The notes: generated by a model from the sequence alone, not told the origin. A DNA stretch of 64,000 bases from Psychrobacter immobilis (GCF_904846285.1 NZ_CAJHAD010000002.1:124001-188000); one strand, 5' to 3'. Counted from the first letter of the stretch, positions 18,071 through 27,636 are shown. Numbers and translations: made by a program.

Positions 18071-19966
18071 GTGAGCGACATGGTAAAAAATACCTTATTG
18101 TGGCTGGTGGTAATCGGCGTTTTAGTGCTGGTGTTTAGCGGCTTTGATAAATCATCTGAGCCCGATAGCCTTAACTACTCTGAGTTTGTGACCGCAGTGT
18201 CAGAAAACCAAGTGGCCAGTGTTGAAATCGATGGCGAGCAAATCACCGGCGAAAAGAAAAATGGCTCAGCATTTGAGACCATTAGACCAGCTGTGTCTGA
18301 TGAGCAGCTGATGCCGCTCTTGCGCGAGAATCAAGTGGAAGTGCAAGGTACAGCGCCTAAACGTCAAAGTGTCTTGATGCAACTATTGATAGCCAGTTTC
18401 CCAATTTTATTGATTATTGGTCTGTTCCTATTCTTTATGCGTAATATGCAAGGCGGTGCTGGTGGTAAAGGCGGTGGTCCGATGAGCTTTGGTAAATCAA
18501 AAGCCAAAATGCTGACTGAAGACCAAATCAAGGTTAACTTTGATGACGTTGCTGGCTGTGAAGAAGCCAAAGAAGAGGTCGTCGAAGTCGTAGAGTTCTT
18601 ACGAGATCCTGATAAATTTACCAAGCTTGGGGCGACAATTCCACGCGGTATTTTGATGGTCGGTCCTCCAGGTACGGGTAAGACGCTACTAGCAAGAGCC
18701 ATCGCTGGTGAAGCCAAAGTACCGTTCTTCTCTATTTCAGGTTCTGATTTCGTTGAGATGTTCGTCGGTGTCGGTGCCTCACGTGTGCGTGATATGTTCG
18801 AGCAAGCGAAGAAAAGTGCGCCTTGTATTATCTTTATTGATGAGATTGATGCGGTTGGTCGTCATCGTGGCTCTGGTATGGGCGGCGGTAATGATGAGCG
18901 CGAGCAAACGCTGAACCAATTGTTGGTTGAGATGGATGGTTTTGAAGGCAACGAAGGCGTTATCGTCATTGCTGCGACTAACCGTGCTGACGTTCTAGAT
19001 AAAGCACTATTGCGTCCGGGTCGTTTTGACCGTCAAGTGCAAGTAGGTCTACCAGATATTAAAGGTCGCGAACAAATCCTGAAAGTACATTTACGCAAAT
19101 TACCGAACACCATCGGTGTTGATGCTCATGCATTAGCGCGTGGTACCCCCGGGTTTAGTGGTGCGCAGCTCGCCAACCTTGTGAACGAAGCGGCGTTATT
19201 TGCCGCACGTCGTAACAAGCGCAGCGTTGATATGAATGACTTTGAAGATGCAAAAGACAAGCTTTATATGGGTCCTGAGCGTAAATCAATGGTCATCCGT
19301 GAAGAAGAACGCCGTGCAACAGCCTATCATGAGGCTGGTCATGCCTTGGTCGCTGAGCTGCTACCGGGCACTGATCCTGTGCATAAAGTCACCATTATGC
19401 CGCGTGGTTTTGCCCTTGGAGTTACTTGGCAGCTGCCTGAGCACGACCAAACCAGTATGTACAAATCAAAAATGCTCAGTGATATTGCGATTTTGTTTGG
19501 TGGTCGTATTGCGGAAGAAGTATTTATCAATCAAATGTCAACGGGTGCCTCAAACGACTTTGAACGTGCAACCAAAATGGCACGAGCCATGGTGACCAAA
19601 TATGGTATGTCAGAAGCGCTAGGTATCATGGTCTATGAAGATGATGATAGCTCACAAGGTTACTTTGGTGGCGGGGGTCGTACGATCTCAGAAGCGACGC
19701 AGCAAAAAGTCGACGAAGAAGTGCGCCGTATGTTGGAAGAGCAATATGATATCGCGCGCGAATTGATTGAAGGCAATCAAGAAAAAATACATGCGATGGT
19801 AGATGCTTTGATGAAATGGGAAACCATTGACCGTGATCAATTGCAGGATATCCTAGCAGGTGAGGAGCCTCGTCCGCCTAGAGTCTATCAGCATAATGAA
19901 GTAAATTTATCAAAAAATGATATTAAAACAGTGAATTCAACACCGCCGCCATTACCAGCGATGTAG
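18071..19966 (+). CDS. ftsH: ATP-dependent zinc metalloprotease FtsH
   Basis: FtsH is the membrane-bound AAA+ protease that degrades misfolded membrane proteins and regulators such as LpxC and sigma-32. Two membrane segments (about residues 5-23 and 98-120) flank a periplasmic domain; then Walker A GPPGTGKT (198-205), Walker [12 protein letters not shown], the SRH region [20 protein letters not shown], and the zinc site HEAGH (420-424). I keep the GTG at 18071 because the AAGGGATGGGA ribosome site fits it; the ATG nine bases later is too far. lpxC, a likely FtsH substrate, lies 5 kb upstream. Confidence 0.98.
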   Translation: MSDMVKNTLLWLVVIGVLVLVFSGFDKSSEPDSLNYSEFVTAVSENQVASVEIDGEQITGEKKNGSAFETIRPAVSDEQLMPLLRENQVEVQGTAPKRQSVLMQLLIASFPILLIIGLFLFFMRNMQGGAGGKGGGPMSFGKSKAKMLTEDQIKVNFDDVAGCEEAKEEVVEVVEFLRDPDKFTKLGATIPRGILMVGPPGTGKTLLARAIAGEAKVPFFSISGSDFVEMFVGVGASRVRDMFEQAKKSAPCIIFIDEIDAVGRHRGSGMGGGNDEREQTLNQLLVEMDGFEGNEGVIVIAATNRADVLDKALLRPGRFDRQVQVGLPDIKGREQILKVHLRKLPNTIGVDAHALARGTPGFSGAQLANLVNEAALFAARRNKRSVDMNDFEDAKDKLYMGPERKSMVIREEERRATAYHEAGHALVAELLPGTDPVHKVTIMPRGFALGVTWQLPEHDQTSMYKSKMLSDIAILFGGRIAEEVFINQMSTGASNDFERATKMARAMVTKYGMSEALGIMVYEDDDSSQGYFGGGGRTISEATQQKVDEEVRRMLEEQYDIARELIEGNQEKIHAMVDALMKWETIDRDQLQDILAGEEPRPPRVYQHNEVNLSKNDIKTVNSTPPPLPAM

Positions 19967-20002
19967 TTTCAAGTATATTAATATCCCATTTATTAACGAT
20001 AG

Positions 20003-20033
20003 AAAAAGCTCTTTTTGACAAAGGGCTTTTTTG
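20003..20033 (+). terminator. Rho-independent terminator after ftsH
   Basis: AAAGCTCTTT pairs with AAAGGGCTTT (one G-U pair) around a five-base loop, followed by T residues to 20032. Confidence 0.8.
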
Positions 20034-20144
20034 TTGCCACTATTTTATGAAGGCTTTAGAAGAGTATAAGATTTGCTGCTATTATAGACAGTGATAATTA
20101 CCACTAAAACGATTTTTATCAATTGAATTGATAATGGATAAGTT

Positions 20145-21041
20145 ATGTCATTATTTCAAGTATTGCCTACTTATGCGGTGACGAGTCGCGATAAAACTTT
20201 AGATTTATCGCAGCCGCATATTATGGGTATTTTAAATGTCACACCAGATTCCTTTTCTGACGGTGGTCAGTTTAATGCTATCGATAGCGCACTTGCTCAT
20301 GCTAAAGAGATGATTGCCGCAGGGGCAACCATTATCGATATCGGCGGTGAATCTACCCGTCCCAATGCGGACGCTGTCGCCCCTACTGAAGAGAGACAGA
20401 GGGTCATTCCCGTGATCAAAGTGATTCGTCAGCAGCTCGGCAATGATATCTGGCTCTCTATCGATACCAGCGACCCTACAGTTATGCAGGCAGCTTTTGA
20501 AGCAGGCGCAGATATTTGGAATGATGTAAGGGCGCTTAAGCGTGATGGCGCGGCGGCAATGGCAGCCAAGCTTGATATTCCTGTCATGCTGATGCATATG
20601 CGCGGTGAGCCGACGACAATGAATAACCTTGCACAATATGACGATGTGATTGAAGAGGTCAGTGCCGAGCTGGCAGCCCGTATCGATGAAGTCACCAGTA
20701 TTGGCGTTAAGCGTGAAAAGATCATTATTGATCCAGGCTTTGGCTTTGCAAAAGACTATGATCATCATCGCGCGCTATTAAGCCAGCTGACACGGCTGCA
20801 GGCACTTGGATTGCCAATGATGTTTGGCATTTCACGTAAGCGCTTTTTAGCGGAAGTACTTACCAAGAGCGGAATTGAAGCCGTTGCCACTACCCAAGCG
20901 ATAGAGCGTGATGCGGTAGGAACGGCTGCTGGCCTCTTTGCGCTGCAGCAGGGCGCTAGTATCATACGCACGCACAATGTCGCTATGATGCAGCAAGCTG
21001 TGGCATTATGGCAGCAATTATCGACGTATAATCAGAGCTAA
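20145..21041 (+). CDS. folP: Dihydropteroate synthase
   Basis: FolP condenses p-aminobenzoate with dihydropterin pyrophosphate in folate synthesis and is the sulfonamide target. Signature one, MGILNVTPDSFSDGG, lies at residues ~27-41; signature two GATIIDIGGESTRPNA at ~64-79; then the pterin-site IIDPGFGFAKD and the C-terminal IRTHNV. Length 298 is slightly above the usual ~280. It follows ftsH, as in E. coli (ftsH-folP-glmM), but glmM is not next here. Confidence 0.97.
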   Translation: MSLFQVLPTYAVTSRDKTLDLSQPHIMGILNVTPDSFSDGGQFNAIDSALAHAKEMIAAGATIIDIGGESTRPNADAVAPTEERQRVIPVIKVIRQQLGNDIWLSIDTSDPTVMQAAFEAGADIWNDVRALKRDGAAAMAAKLDIPVMLMHMRGEPTTMNNLAQYDDVIEEVSAELAARIDEVTSIGVKREKIIIDPGFGFAKDYDHHRALLSQLTRLQALGLPMMFGISRKRFLAEVLTKSGIEAVATTQAIERDAVGTAAGLFALQQGASIIRTHNVAMMQQAVALWQQLSTYNQS

Positions 21042-21189
21042 TGCCTTTTTATAACATGTCTTTTTTATAAACTGTATATTTATAAAACACACATTTATAG
21101 ATAGCGCTGAATCCTATCATTTTTTAACCTTAATACTTATTTAAACGTCTATTCATCTGAATGCCATTTAAACTTATGAGAATACTTTT

Positions 21190-21489
21190 ATGACAAATAC
21201 CACTCAGCCAGAACCAAGCAATCAACCAGAGCCAACCCTTGAGCAACGTCGCATTATTTATCAAGCACGCCGTGGATTGAAAGAATTAGATTTTTATATT
21301 GACCCTTATATTAAAGAGTTATATTTAACGGCTGACCCTAGCGAACAAGCAACTTTTGCAGAAATGCTGACCCATGAAGACCCTGATTTATTGGATTACT
21401 TTACCAACCAAAGCCGTCCAGAGAATGAGGCAATATGGGATTTGGTCAATAAAATCAAAACATGGCGCCATAATAAAGATTTAGTCTAA
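21190..21489 (+). CDS. sdhE: FAD assembly factor SdhE
   Basis: SdhE helps attach FAD covalently to succinate dehydrogenase (and fumarate reductase). The hallmark RRGLKELD (the conserved RGxxELD motif) lies at residues ~28-35, followed by the five-helix body with FAEMLTHEDPDLLDYF and a C-terminal LVNKIKTW. The 99-residue length is normal, with a ~18-residue Pro/Gln/Glu-rich N-terminal tail. The next gene is a YgfX-like membrane protein, the same pairing as ygfY-ygfX in E. coli. Confidence 0.9.
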   Translation: MTNTTQPEPSNQPEPTLEQRRIIYQARRGLKELDFYIDPYIKELYLTADPSEQATFAEMLTHEDPDLLDYFTNQSRPENEAIWDLVNKIKTWRHNKDLV

Positions 21490-21530
21490 CTCTTAAAGCT
21501 CTTGTTTTAAGCATACTTGGATATTCAATT

Positions 21531-21989
21531 ATGATATCGCCAACCTCGCTACGTATCGACGCACCTATTCAGCCTACAAGCTATTTGCGCCTGTTGTTTT
21601 ATATGCTTTTAGCATGTGTGATGGTGATATTGGCAGGACTTGCATCATTGGCGTTGTGGCAATATGTACTCATATTTGTGGTTACTGTCGCCGCGGTCAG
21701 CTATTTAGCATTATCACGCCCGATATTATTGCATCTGAGTCAACCGCCATTGGATAAAAGCGTTTATCAGCATTGGCAGCTACTCATGCGTACCAGTAAC
21801 GGTGATGCCTTATGGCAGGCGCAGCTTACGGCGGTCAGTAACTATCAGTGTGTCATATGCTTTAGTTTTATGATCAAAGAGCCTTATCTGCGCCCTTTAT
21901 CCGTAGCGGTATTTCGGGATCAAGTCAGCGCGGAACACTGGCGCCAATTAACAATTTTGGCGCATAGCATTTCTCATAAAGCTGCGTAG
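21531..21989 (+). CDS. YgfX/CptA-like membrane protein
   Basis: This 152-residue protein has two adjacent membrane segments in its first half (LRLLFYMLLACVMVILAGLA near residues 19-38, then LWQYVLIFVVTVAAVSYLAL near 42-61) and a soluble C-terminal part ending with VFRDQVSAEHWRQLTILAH. That topology, the 'RD-x5-WRqL' ending, and the place 41 bp after sdhE are those of YgfX. In E. coli YgfX has been proposed as the toxin of a YgfYX pair acting on cytoskeletal proteins. The sequence itself is divergent; the family call leans on context. Confidence 0.6.
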   Translation: MISPTSLRIDAPIQPTSYLRLLFYMLLACVMVILAGLASLALWQYVLIFVVTVAAVSYLALSRPILLHLSQPPLDKSVYQHWQLLMRTSNGDALWQAQLTAVSNYQCVICFSFMIKEPYLRPLSVAVFRDQVSAEHWRQLTILAHSISHKAA

Positions 21990-22263
21990 ATAAACTCAGT
22001 CTCCTATTTATGACTGCCATTCCTTTCATTTTTTTCTTTTTAATCGCTAACGATCTACCACATCTCATAACAAAATGCCTATCTAGATAATGAAAGAGAT
22101 TTGCTATATTGCAAGAAAGCGTCAATAGCTAATTTATTTTAGCACTTGTTTATAACGACTTATTTATAACTATTTGCCATACTTTTGGTAGATGGTTGTT
22201 TACATGGGCTAAGTGAATAAAAGCGCTTGATGATAAATTTTTTATAATAAAAAGGAAGCGATT

Positions 22264-22995
22264 ATGAGTTTGTTAGGAAATTTAGTGAGTCAGGTTGCCC
22301 GCAGTGCTATGGATCCAGAAGACGCACAGCGCAATCCAGTGAATCAACGCATTAACCCGCGCCGTACTGGCGGATTGGGTGATATCTTGGGTGGCGTATT
22401 AGGCGGCGGTAATCAGCCGAGTGGTTACAATCCGCAGCAGTATGAGCGCCGCACCGATAACGGCTTTGGTTTAGACGATATCATTGGCGGTCTGACAGGC
22501 GCTAATCAGCGCGGTGGTGGTATGAGCTCAGGTCCTGGCGGACTTGGAGATATCTTAGGAAGTGTACTGGGTGGTCAGATGACTGGCGGTCAAACTTCTA
22601 GAAGTGGCTTTGGCGGTAAAGGTATGCTGATTGCTGCGCTTATGCCGATGGTGCTCAGCTGGATCAAACGTAATGGCGGCTTGAGTGGCGCCTTATTAAA
22701 AATTACCGGCATGGGTTATGAAAATCAGGCACGTTCTTGGATGAGCAATCAAGAAGCCAATGATAATTTAGATCCTAATGACATTCACAATCTATTTGAT
22801 GAAAGCGAAATCCAGCAAGTAGCCGCGCATACTGGCGCAAATGAGATGGAAGTACGTCAAGGTCTCGCTGAGCTGTTGCCTGAAGTGATGAATCAATTGA
22901 CGCCCAATGGCAATTTGGATAATGAGCCTGAAGCCAATGAAGAGATTGATCAAATTATGAATCAATTATCGAGCAGCTTAGGAATGTTAAAATAA
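22264..22995 (+). CDS. YidB/DUF937-like protein with Gly-rich repeats
   Basis: The first half contains two near-copies of a Gly-Leu-rich unit (GGLGDILGGVLGG near residue 36 and GGLGDILGSVLGG near 96), with glycine-rich linkers. The second half is the conserved YidB/DUF937-like domain: a hydrophobic LIAALMPMVLSWIKRNGGLS, then SWMSNQEANDNLDPNDI and VRQGLAELLPEVMNQLTPNG. The function of the family is unknown. ATG 22264 follows AAAGGAAG. It is monocistronic, with its own terminator downstream. Confidence 0.75.
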   Translation: MSLLGNLVSQVARSAMDPEDAQRNPVNQRINPRRTGGLGDILGGVLGGGNQPSGYNPQQYERRTDNGFGLDDIIGGLTGANQRGGGMSSGPGGLGDILGSVLGGQMTGGQTSRSGFGGKGMLIAALMPMVLSWIKRNGGLSGALLKITGMGYENQARSWMSNQEANDNLDPNDIHNLFDESEIQQVAAHTGANEMEVRQGLAELLPEVMNQLTPNGNLDNEPEANEEIDQIMNQLSSSLGMLK

Positions 22996-23082
22996 AGCGA
23001 TATTAAAATAGAACGACGTTGAAATAAAATAGGGTTGCTAACTACTGTTTAAGCATCTGTGTTTGAAAATTTTAGTAATAAC

Positions 23083-23110
23083 AAGAGTGCATGTGAATGC
23101 GCTCTTTTTT
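23083..23110 (+). terminator. Rho-independent terminator after the YidB-like gene
   Basis: AAGAGTGCAT (23083-23092) pairs with ATGCGCTCTT (23097-23106) with one G-U pair, followed by T residues. Confidence 0.82.
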
Positions 23111-23163
23111 ATTTGACAAAGTAATAAAATTATTGAAGGGCGAACGTTTTAAGGAAAATAATT

Positions 23164-24222
23164 CTAAAAACGTTCGTCCAATGTCTCTAAGGTATAATTG
23201 AGCGCTTCAAAGCAGATATCGGTATTAAAGCCGCGATATTGTAAAAAACGCAGCTGGCGTGCTTTGTCTTTTTGCTCAGTGGGTATGTCATCGCCGTATT
23301 TTTTGGTACGTGCGCTAACTGCCAGTTTTAGCCAATCGACGCCTTCAACTAAGTTATCCGCGCTATCATCTATAAACTCACTAAATTCTTCTAATTCAGC
23401 GTTCGCCATATCGATAAGCTCGTCAATATTAGCGGGCATGGCAATTTTTTTACGATAAAACTCCTGCCTAATACGCCCATGTCCGCGACCTTTACGGATA
23501 TTTTCACGAATGAGCATAAGAGTGGTGCGGTAATCGCTTTGATAGCCTTTCTCTTCAAACTCATCGAGTAGATCGTCGATCTTGTCTGGATCTTGCTCTT
23601 TATCAAGTAATTTTTGCTTCAGTTCAGCCTTACCGTATTCACGACGTGATAAATAATAAAACGCCAACCAACGTAAGCGACTTTCGGCTTTGATAGCGTC
23701 AATTTCCGCTTGTTTTTGTTCGGGAGTGCGTAAATACGCTTTGAGTGCAGAGGGTAGGTTATCGAGGTCTGCTTGATGGCTTTCAGCAAACTCTTTTTGA
23801 TGTTTGTCACTGTTTATAGGATCATCATGAACGTTATTCTTAACTTCAGCGAGCATCTGCTTAATACTTTGAGCTTCTGGAGGCTGATAAACAGGCACGT
23901 CACTAGGCTCAGGGCTAAAATTCGCCGCTGGATGAAAACGCTTTTTACGTTTCTTGGATTTGGAAGGGTTTTTACTGGTAGAAGAATGAGCATCAACTGA
24001 ATCTATCTCAAAGTTAGAATCGTCAGATAATGAATTGTCTTCACAATAATGGGTTGAATGTTTGCGCGTCTTAGCCGTTTTTCTAGGATTGTCTTGATAG
24101 GAGTGCTGAGAAGGTTTAGCAGGTTCAGAGGATTTAAAAGGTTTTTTTGATTTGATATCAGGACTACTCGCTGAATCGGCTTCCGATTCAGCGAGTATTT
24201 CAGCTAAGGTTTTAATTTTCAT
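23164..24222 (-). CDS. recX: Regulatory protein RecX with long N-terminal extension
   Basis: RecX binds RecA filaments and restrains RecA. The C-terminal ~190 residues are the RecX three-helix repeats: WLAFYYLSRREYGKAELKQK (near 187-206), LLDEFEEKGYQSDYRTTLML, GHGRIRQEFYRKKI, and a final QLRFLQYRGFNTDICFEALN. Ahead lies an unusual ~165-residue charged Lys/Ser/Glu/Asp-rich extension, absent from the ~150-residue enteric RecX. It follows recA by 57 bp on the same strand. No clear ribosome site precedes the ATG; a tandem duplication covers the start and a strong hairpin lies inside codons 9-19 (see separate entries). Confidence 0.9.
   Translation of the reverse strand: MKIKTLAEILAESEADSASSPDIKSKKPFKSSEPAKPSQHSYQDNPRKTAKTRKHSTHYCEDNSLSDDSNFEIDSVDAHSSTSKNPSKSKKRKKRFHPAANFSPEPSDVPVYQPPEAQSIKQMLAEVKNNVHDDPINSDKHQKEFAESHQADLDNLPSALKAYLRTPEQKQAEIDAIKAESRLRWLAFYYLSRREYGKAELKQKLLDKEQDPDKIDDLLDEFEEKGYQSDYRTTLMLIRENIRKGRGHGRIRQEFYRKKIAMPANIDELIDMANAELEEFSEFIDDSADNLVEGVDWLKLAVSARTKKYGDDIPTEQKDKARQLRFLQYRGFNTDICFEALNYTLETLDERF
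24165..24197 (-). other. 15-bp perfect hairpin inside the recX 5' coding region
   Basis: TACTCGCTGAATCGG (24165-24179) and CCGATTCAGCGAGTA (24183-24197) are exact reverse complements around a three-base loop. The stem begins about 25 bases after the recX start codon and would be a very stable mRNA hairpin close to the initiating ribosome. Confidence 0.75.
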
Positions 24223-24244
24223 AACAATTTAATTTTCATAACAA
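24211..24244 (-). repeat. 17-bp perfect tandem duplication over the recX start codon
   Basis: The 17-base unit TTTAATTTTCATAACAA (plus strand) occurs at 24211-24227 and immediately again at 24228-24244. Each copy carries ATGAAAATTAAA on the minus strand. The upstream copy opens a six-codon ORF (24239 to 24219) whose TGA overlaps the recX ATG as ATGA. Confidence 0.85.
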
Positions 24245-24279
24245 GTCATGATCATTGATAACGGTGAATAATGAATCCG

Positions 24280-25338
24280 TTATTGAACAGGTTCAGAAGC
24301 AAGTTCTACATCGGCTTCATTAGTATCTGTGGCTTTGGCTTCTTTTTTGGATCCAAGTTTTTCCTCACGGATTTTGGCTTCGATTTCTTGTGCAATCGCA
24401 GGGTTTTCTTTTAGGAACAGTACCGAATTGGCTTTACCTTGACCGATTTTTTCATCGCCATAGCTATACCAAGAGCCGGCTTTGCCCACTGCACCAATCT
24501 CAACACCCAAGTCAATCACTTCAGCTAAATGGTTAGTACCTTCGCCATAAGTAATTTCAAACTCTGCTTGACGGAATGGAGGCGCCATCTTGTTTTTAAT
24601 AACCTTGACACGGGTTTGATTGCCGATGATTTCATCACCATTTTTAACTGCACCGATACGGCGGATATCCATACGTACCGAGGCGTAGAACTTAAGCGCG
24701 TTACCACCAGTCGTGGTCTCCGGGCTACCAAACATCACACCAATTTTCATACGGATTTGGTTAATAAACACCACCATACAATTTGAGCGTTTGGCATTAC
24801 CAGTGATTTTACGTAGCGCTTGGCTCATCAAACGTGCTTGCAGACCCATGTGTGAGTCGCCCATTTCGCCTTCAATCTCCGCGCGCGGCGTCAACGCAGC
24901 CACGGAATCAATGACGATCATATCAACTGCCCCTGAGCGTACCAACATATCGGTAATCTCAAGCGCTTGCTCACCGTTGTCAGGCTGAGAGAGCAATAGG
25001 TCATCAGTGTTCACGCCAAGCTTGCGCGCATAAACTGGATCTAGTGCATGCTCAGCATCGATAAAGGCGCAGACACCGCCTTGCTTTTGGCATTCTGCAA
25101 TTGCTTGCAAGGTCATGGTCGTTTTACCCGAGCTTTCTGGACCGTAAATCTCAACGATACGGCCTTTTGGTAAACCGCCAATGCCAAGCGCAATATCTAG
25201 GCCCAATGAGCCCGTTGATACCACATCCACATCCATAATAGCTGAGTCATCGCCTAGATGCATGATGGTATTTTTACCAAACTGCTTTTCGATTTGACCA
25301 AGTGCTGCTTTGAGGGCTTTGGCTTTATTTTCGTCCAT
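24280..25338 (-). CDS. recA: Recombinase RecA
   Basis: RecA forms filaments on single-stranded DNA for strand exchange and repair. Walker A GPESSGKT is at residues 66-73; Walker B with [10 protein letters not shown], the L1/L2 region ([20 protein letters not shown]), and the C-terminal domain with [17 protein letters not shown] are intact, ending in an acidic tail. Length 352 is normal. AAGGAG precedes the ATG. I see no CTGT-N8-ACAG LexA box upstream, which agrees with Moraxellaceae lacking a canonical LexA. recX follows on the same strand. Confidence 0.98.
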   Translation of the reverse strand: MDENKAKALKAALGQIEKQFGKNTIMHLGDDSAIMDVDVVSTGSLGLDIALGIGGLPKGRIVEIYGPESSGKTTMTLQAIAECQKQGGVCAFIDAEHALDPVYARKLGVNTDDLLLSQPDNGEQALEITDMLVRSGAVDMIVIDSVAALTPRAEIEGEMGDSHMGLQARLMSQALRKITGNAKRSNCMVVFINQIRMKIGVMFGSPETTTGGNALKFYASVRMDIRRIGAVKNGDEIIGNQTRVKVIKNKMAPPFRQAEFEITYGEGTNHLAEVIDLGVEIGAVGKAGSWYSYGDEKIGQGKANSVLFLKENPAIAQEIEAKIREEKLGSKKEAKATDTNEADVELASEPVQ

Positions 25339-25850
25339 ATAGGACTCCTTGTTATTAATAATAAGTGTAAATAATGAGTAAGGCTAATAAATGTACTGGT
25401 TATTTATAACTGTTTACCACAGACGCTTTGCTCAATGGGTTAGCTTACAGACTCAAACAGTAGTAAGAGAGATTTTTAAACAAAGTCGAAGTGGTTGGAG
25501 ATATTAGGTTGAAGACGATGATATCGAATATATCACGCTACTATACAGTAAAATTCAATAATGATAAAAGCAAAAAAAAGTTCATAATTTTTGCTATTAA
25601 ATGAGTATAATAATAGCAGTGAGCTTAGTTAGCACATGCTTTCCACGTAGTTTTTAAGCTATCCTATTTTATATCACTGTTGATTAGATAAGGCTATTAT
25701 AACAAAATCCAAGGCCAATATTGAGGGTGCTAAGAAGCTAAACGACAGTGAGTGTCGTATGGTGTTTTATAAGAATACTCATAAAATAAGCTTGATTTTT
25801 CTCTTAGTTTCGAAGTTTATAATAGGCTTATTTGTCAATAGATTTACGAG

Positions 25851-26078
25851 TTGTCCACAATAAAAAAAGTATTTTTATTCAGCGCTTGTGAAACATCCCT
25901 AGCGATAAAATTAATTTGAAAAATATTAAAAATATATTATTTTGCTTTCAAATACAATTTAAGTTGTTGATTTACATAGCTTTAAAAATTGTACAAAAAA
26001 TGAACGATTTTACCTAACCCTTTAAGCTACCTAGGGAAATACTTGTCAAGTGGCGACTTATACACAGGGTTATCCACA
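25851..26078 (+). promoter_or_regulatory. Three co-oriented DnaA-box-like sites
   Basis: TTGTCCACA at 25851-25859, TTATACACA at 26058-26066 and the perfect consensus TTATCCACA at 26070-26078 all face the same way; the last two are three bases apart. Between the first and second lies the AT-rich core. These match the DnaA consensus TTATNCACA; whether DnaA binds here, and for what, is inference. Confidence 0.5.
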
Positions 26079-26205
26079 GCTTATGGGGAGAACTCACCAA
26101 ACCCTTATCCTATCAATGTTTGCGCAGATATGGAATATCGCTTGCAAGCCAAATATAGACTATTTCTAATTTTGCAACTTTAAATTTAGGGGTAAAATTA
26201 CCGTC

Positions 26206-26273
26206 TAATGCCTATGTTTCACATATGGCTAGCGGGTATCTAGTGGATATAAAGCCCGCATTTAAAGGCATTA
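26206..26273. repeat. Nested inverted repeat, possible structured RNA or binding site
   Basis: TAATGCCT (26206-26213) is complementary to AGGCATTA (26266-26273). Inside, GCGGG (26232-26236) pairs with CCCGC (26255-26259) and TATC (26237-26240) with GATA (26246-26249). The two stems nest to make one long interrupted hairpin. Confidence 0.45.
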
Positions 26274-26352
26274 ATGATTTAAAAGTAGCTAGCAAAGCGT
26301 GCGAAGCCTTATATATCAACAGATGAAGTAGGGAGGGATAGGTATTCAGCCA

Positions 26353-26395
26353 CAAAAAAGCGGCTAAATACATTATTAGTATCTTAGCCGCTATA
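26353..26395 (-). terminator. Terminator downstream of trmB
   Basis: On the minus strand AGCGGCTAA pairs with TTAGCCGCT across a ~16-base loop and is followed by six T. It lies about 30 bases after the trmB stop codon. Confidence 0.85.
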
Positions 26396-26426
26396 TGGCA
26401 ACATCGCTAGGGTAGTGCTAGCGAGA

Positions 26427-27299
26427 TCAGTCTTTAATATAGATTAAATCCCAAACACCATGTCCACGCTCTAACCCTCGGCGCTCAAACTTGGTCATTG
26501 GACGAAAGTCAGGACGGTTAGTGAAATTACCTACGCCTGCTTGATTGCTAAGCCCTGTAAAACCATCTAAAACTTCAACCATCCAAAAGGCATAATGTTC
26601 CCAGTCAGTGGCAGTATGGAACCAGCCGCCTTGCTTTAAGCTGCGCGTGACAATCGCCATGCGCTCAGGGCTAACAAAACGGCGTTTGTAATGACGCTTT
26701 TTTTGCCAAGGGTCAGGGAAGTAAAGCTGGATACGATCGATATGGTTTTCTGGTAACTGCTTAAGTAATTGGATGGCATCACCGTTAATGATTTTCACGT
26801 TGGTTAAACCTTGCGTACCTGCCATATAAGCACATTTACCGATACCTGGCTCATGGACTTCGACACCAACGAAATTGCGCGTCGGCTCAGCAGTGGCCAT
26901 CTCGATAAATGAATCACCCAAGCCAAAACCAATCTCTAAAGTGAGCGGCGCGTCACTGCCGTTAGGGCTATCTGCGAATAGCACTCGCAAATCATCAATG
27001 CCATCAAGATTACCATCACCGAAACTGTTATTGACTAAATAATGCGCAAACTCTGGCGCAGTCAGTGCCAGTTCAGCATTTTTATTCATATGCGTACGGC
27101 GTTTCATAAAGGTATTAACGATACGAATGTGTTTACCCTCTGTAGGGTCAGCTTGGCCACTAGCATCTGTATCCGTGCTAGTGGCAGTATCAGTTGTAGC
27201 ATGAGTTTCAGGGGTCATAATGTTACTACTATTAGAGGTTTGCTCATCAGTGGTATTAGCACCATTAATGTGGTCATTGATATCAGGATGTTGACTCAT
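26427..27299 (-). CDS. trmB: tRNA (guanine-N7)-methyltransferase TrmB
   Basis: TrmB makes 7-methylguanosine at position 46 of tRNA. The SAM loop [15 protein letters not shown] (near residue 121), [14 protein letters not shown], the signature [17 protein letters not shown], and the C-terminal [15 protein letters not shown] are all present. The first ~55 residues are a Thr/Asp/Ser-rich extension not seen in most TrmB proteins; total length 290 against about 240. The ribosome site ahead of the ATG is weak, so a later start is possible, but no ATG lies before the conserved [12 protein letters not shown]. Confidence 0.95.
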   Translation of the reverse strand: MSQHPDINDHINGANTTDEQTSNSSNIMTPETHATTDTATSTDTDASGQADPTEGKHIRIVNTFMKRRTHMNKNAELALTAPEFAHYLVNNSFGDGNLDGIDDLRVLFADSPNGSDAPLTLEIGFGLGDSFIEMATAEPTRNFVGVEVHEPGIGKCAYMAGTQGLTNVKIINGDAIQLLKQLPENHIDRIQLYFPDPWQKKRHYKRRFVSPERMAIVTRSLKQGGWFHTATDWEHYAFWMVEVLDGFTGLSNQAGVGNFTNRPDFRPMTKFERRGLERGHGVWDLIYIKD

Positions 27300-27636
27300 A
27301 GGATTAACAAGGCTTAATTAAGTGGGTAAAGTTGCCTCATTATAAGTGAAATCGTGACCACTGTGAACGCACAATCCAATTTTAGCGAGTCTGCCATAAC
27401 TTTCATCTATTTCTATGACTTTTCTATGAAATGCAATACCAGAAATCTATTTTTTCTATAGTCAGGTTTCATATATATGGGTTTTCTACGGAGGGCTTTT
27501 GGCGTTATCATATGATAAGCGTTATTTAAAAATAATTCTTAAACATAGCCATTTAGTAAGAATATTTTAATGAAAAATATTTCATAAGAATCATTGCGTT
27601 AAAATTTCTGTTTAATAACAAGTAAGGCTTATTATC
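27300..27636. other. Divergent promoter region of trmB and the DUF2628 gene
   Basis: This 337-bp gap separates two divergent genes. I see no gene and no strong stem-loop; it is AT-rich near 27520-27600, consistent with promoters. Confidence 0.35.

Larger units (their letters stand above)
25339..26352. other. 1-kb gene-free region between trmB and recA
   Basis: No coding frame with a ribosome site is visible. The recA promoter must lie at the left end. Beyond it the region contains a 7-8 bp stem (TGCTATTA 25592-25599 with TAATAGCA 25611-25618), three DnaA-box-like 9-mers, an AT-rich core (only 5 G or C in the 50 bases 25911-25960), and a nested inverted repeat at 26206-26273. The trmB transcript is stopped by a terminator at the right edge, so most of this stretch is not part of either flanking transcript. 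Its length is exceptional for this window. Confidence 0.6.

Noticed and set aside
20232..20768. 178-codon minus-strand frame opposite folP
   Set aside because: Antisense shadow of folP; its composition follows the codon structure of the real gene.
25339..25500. LexA/SOS box upstream of recA
   Set aside because: No CTGT-N8-ACAG match; the nearest lookalike (ACTGG...AACTGT) has the wrong arrangement.
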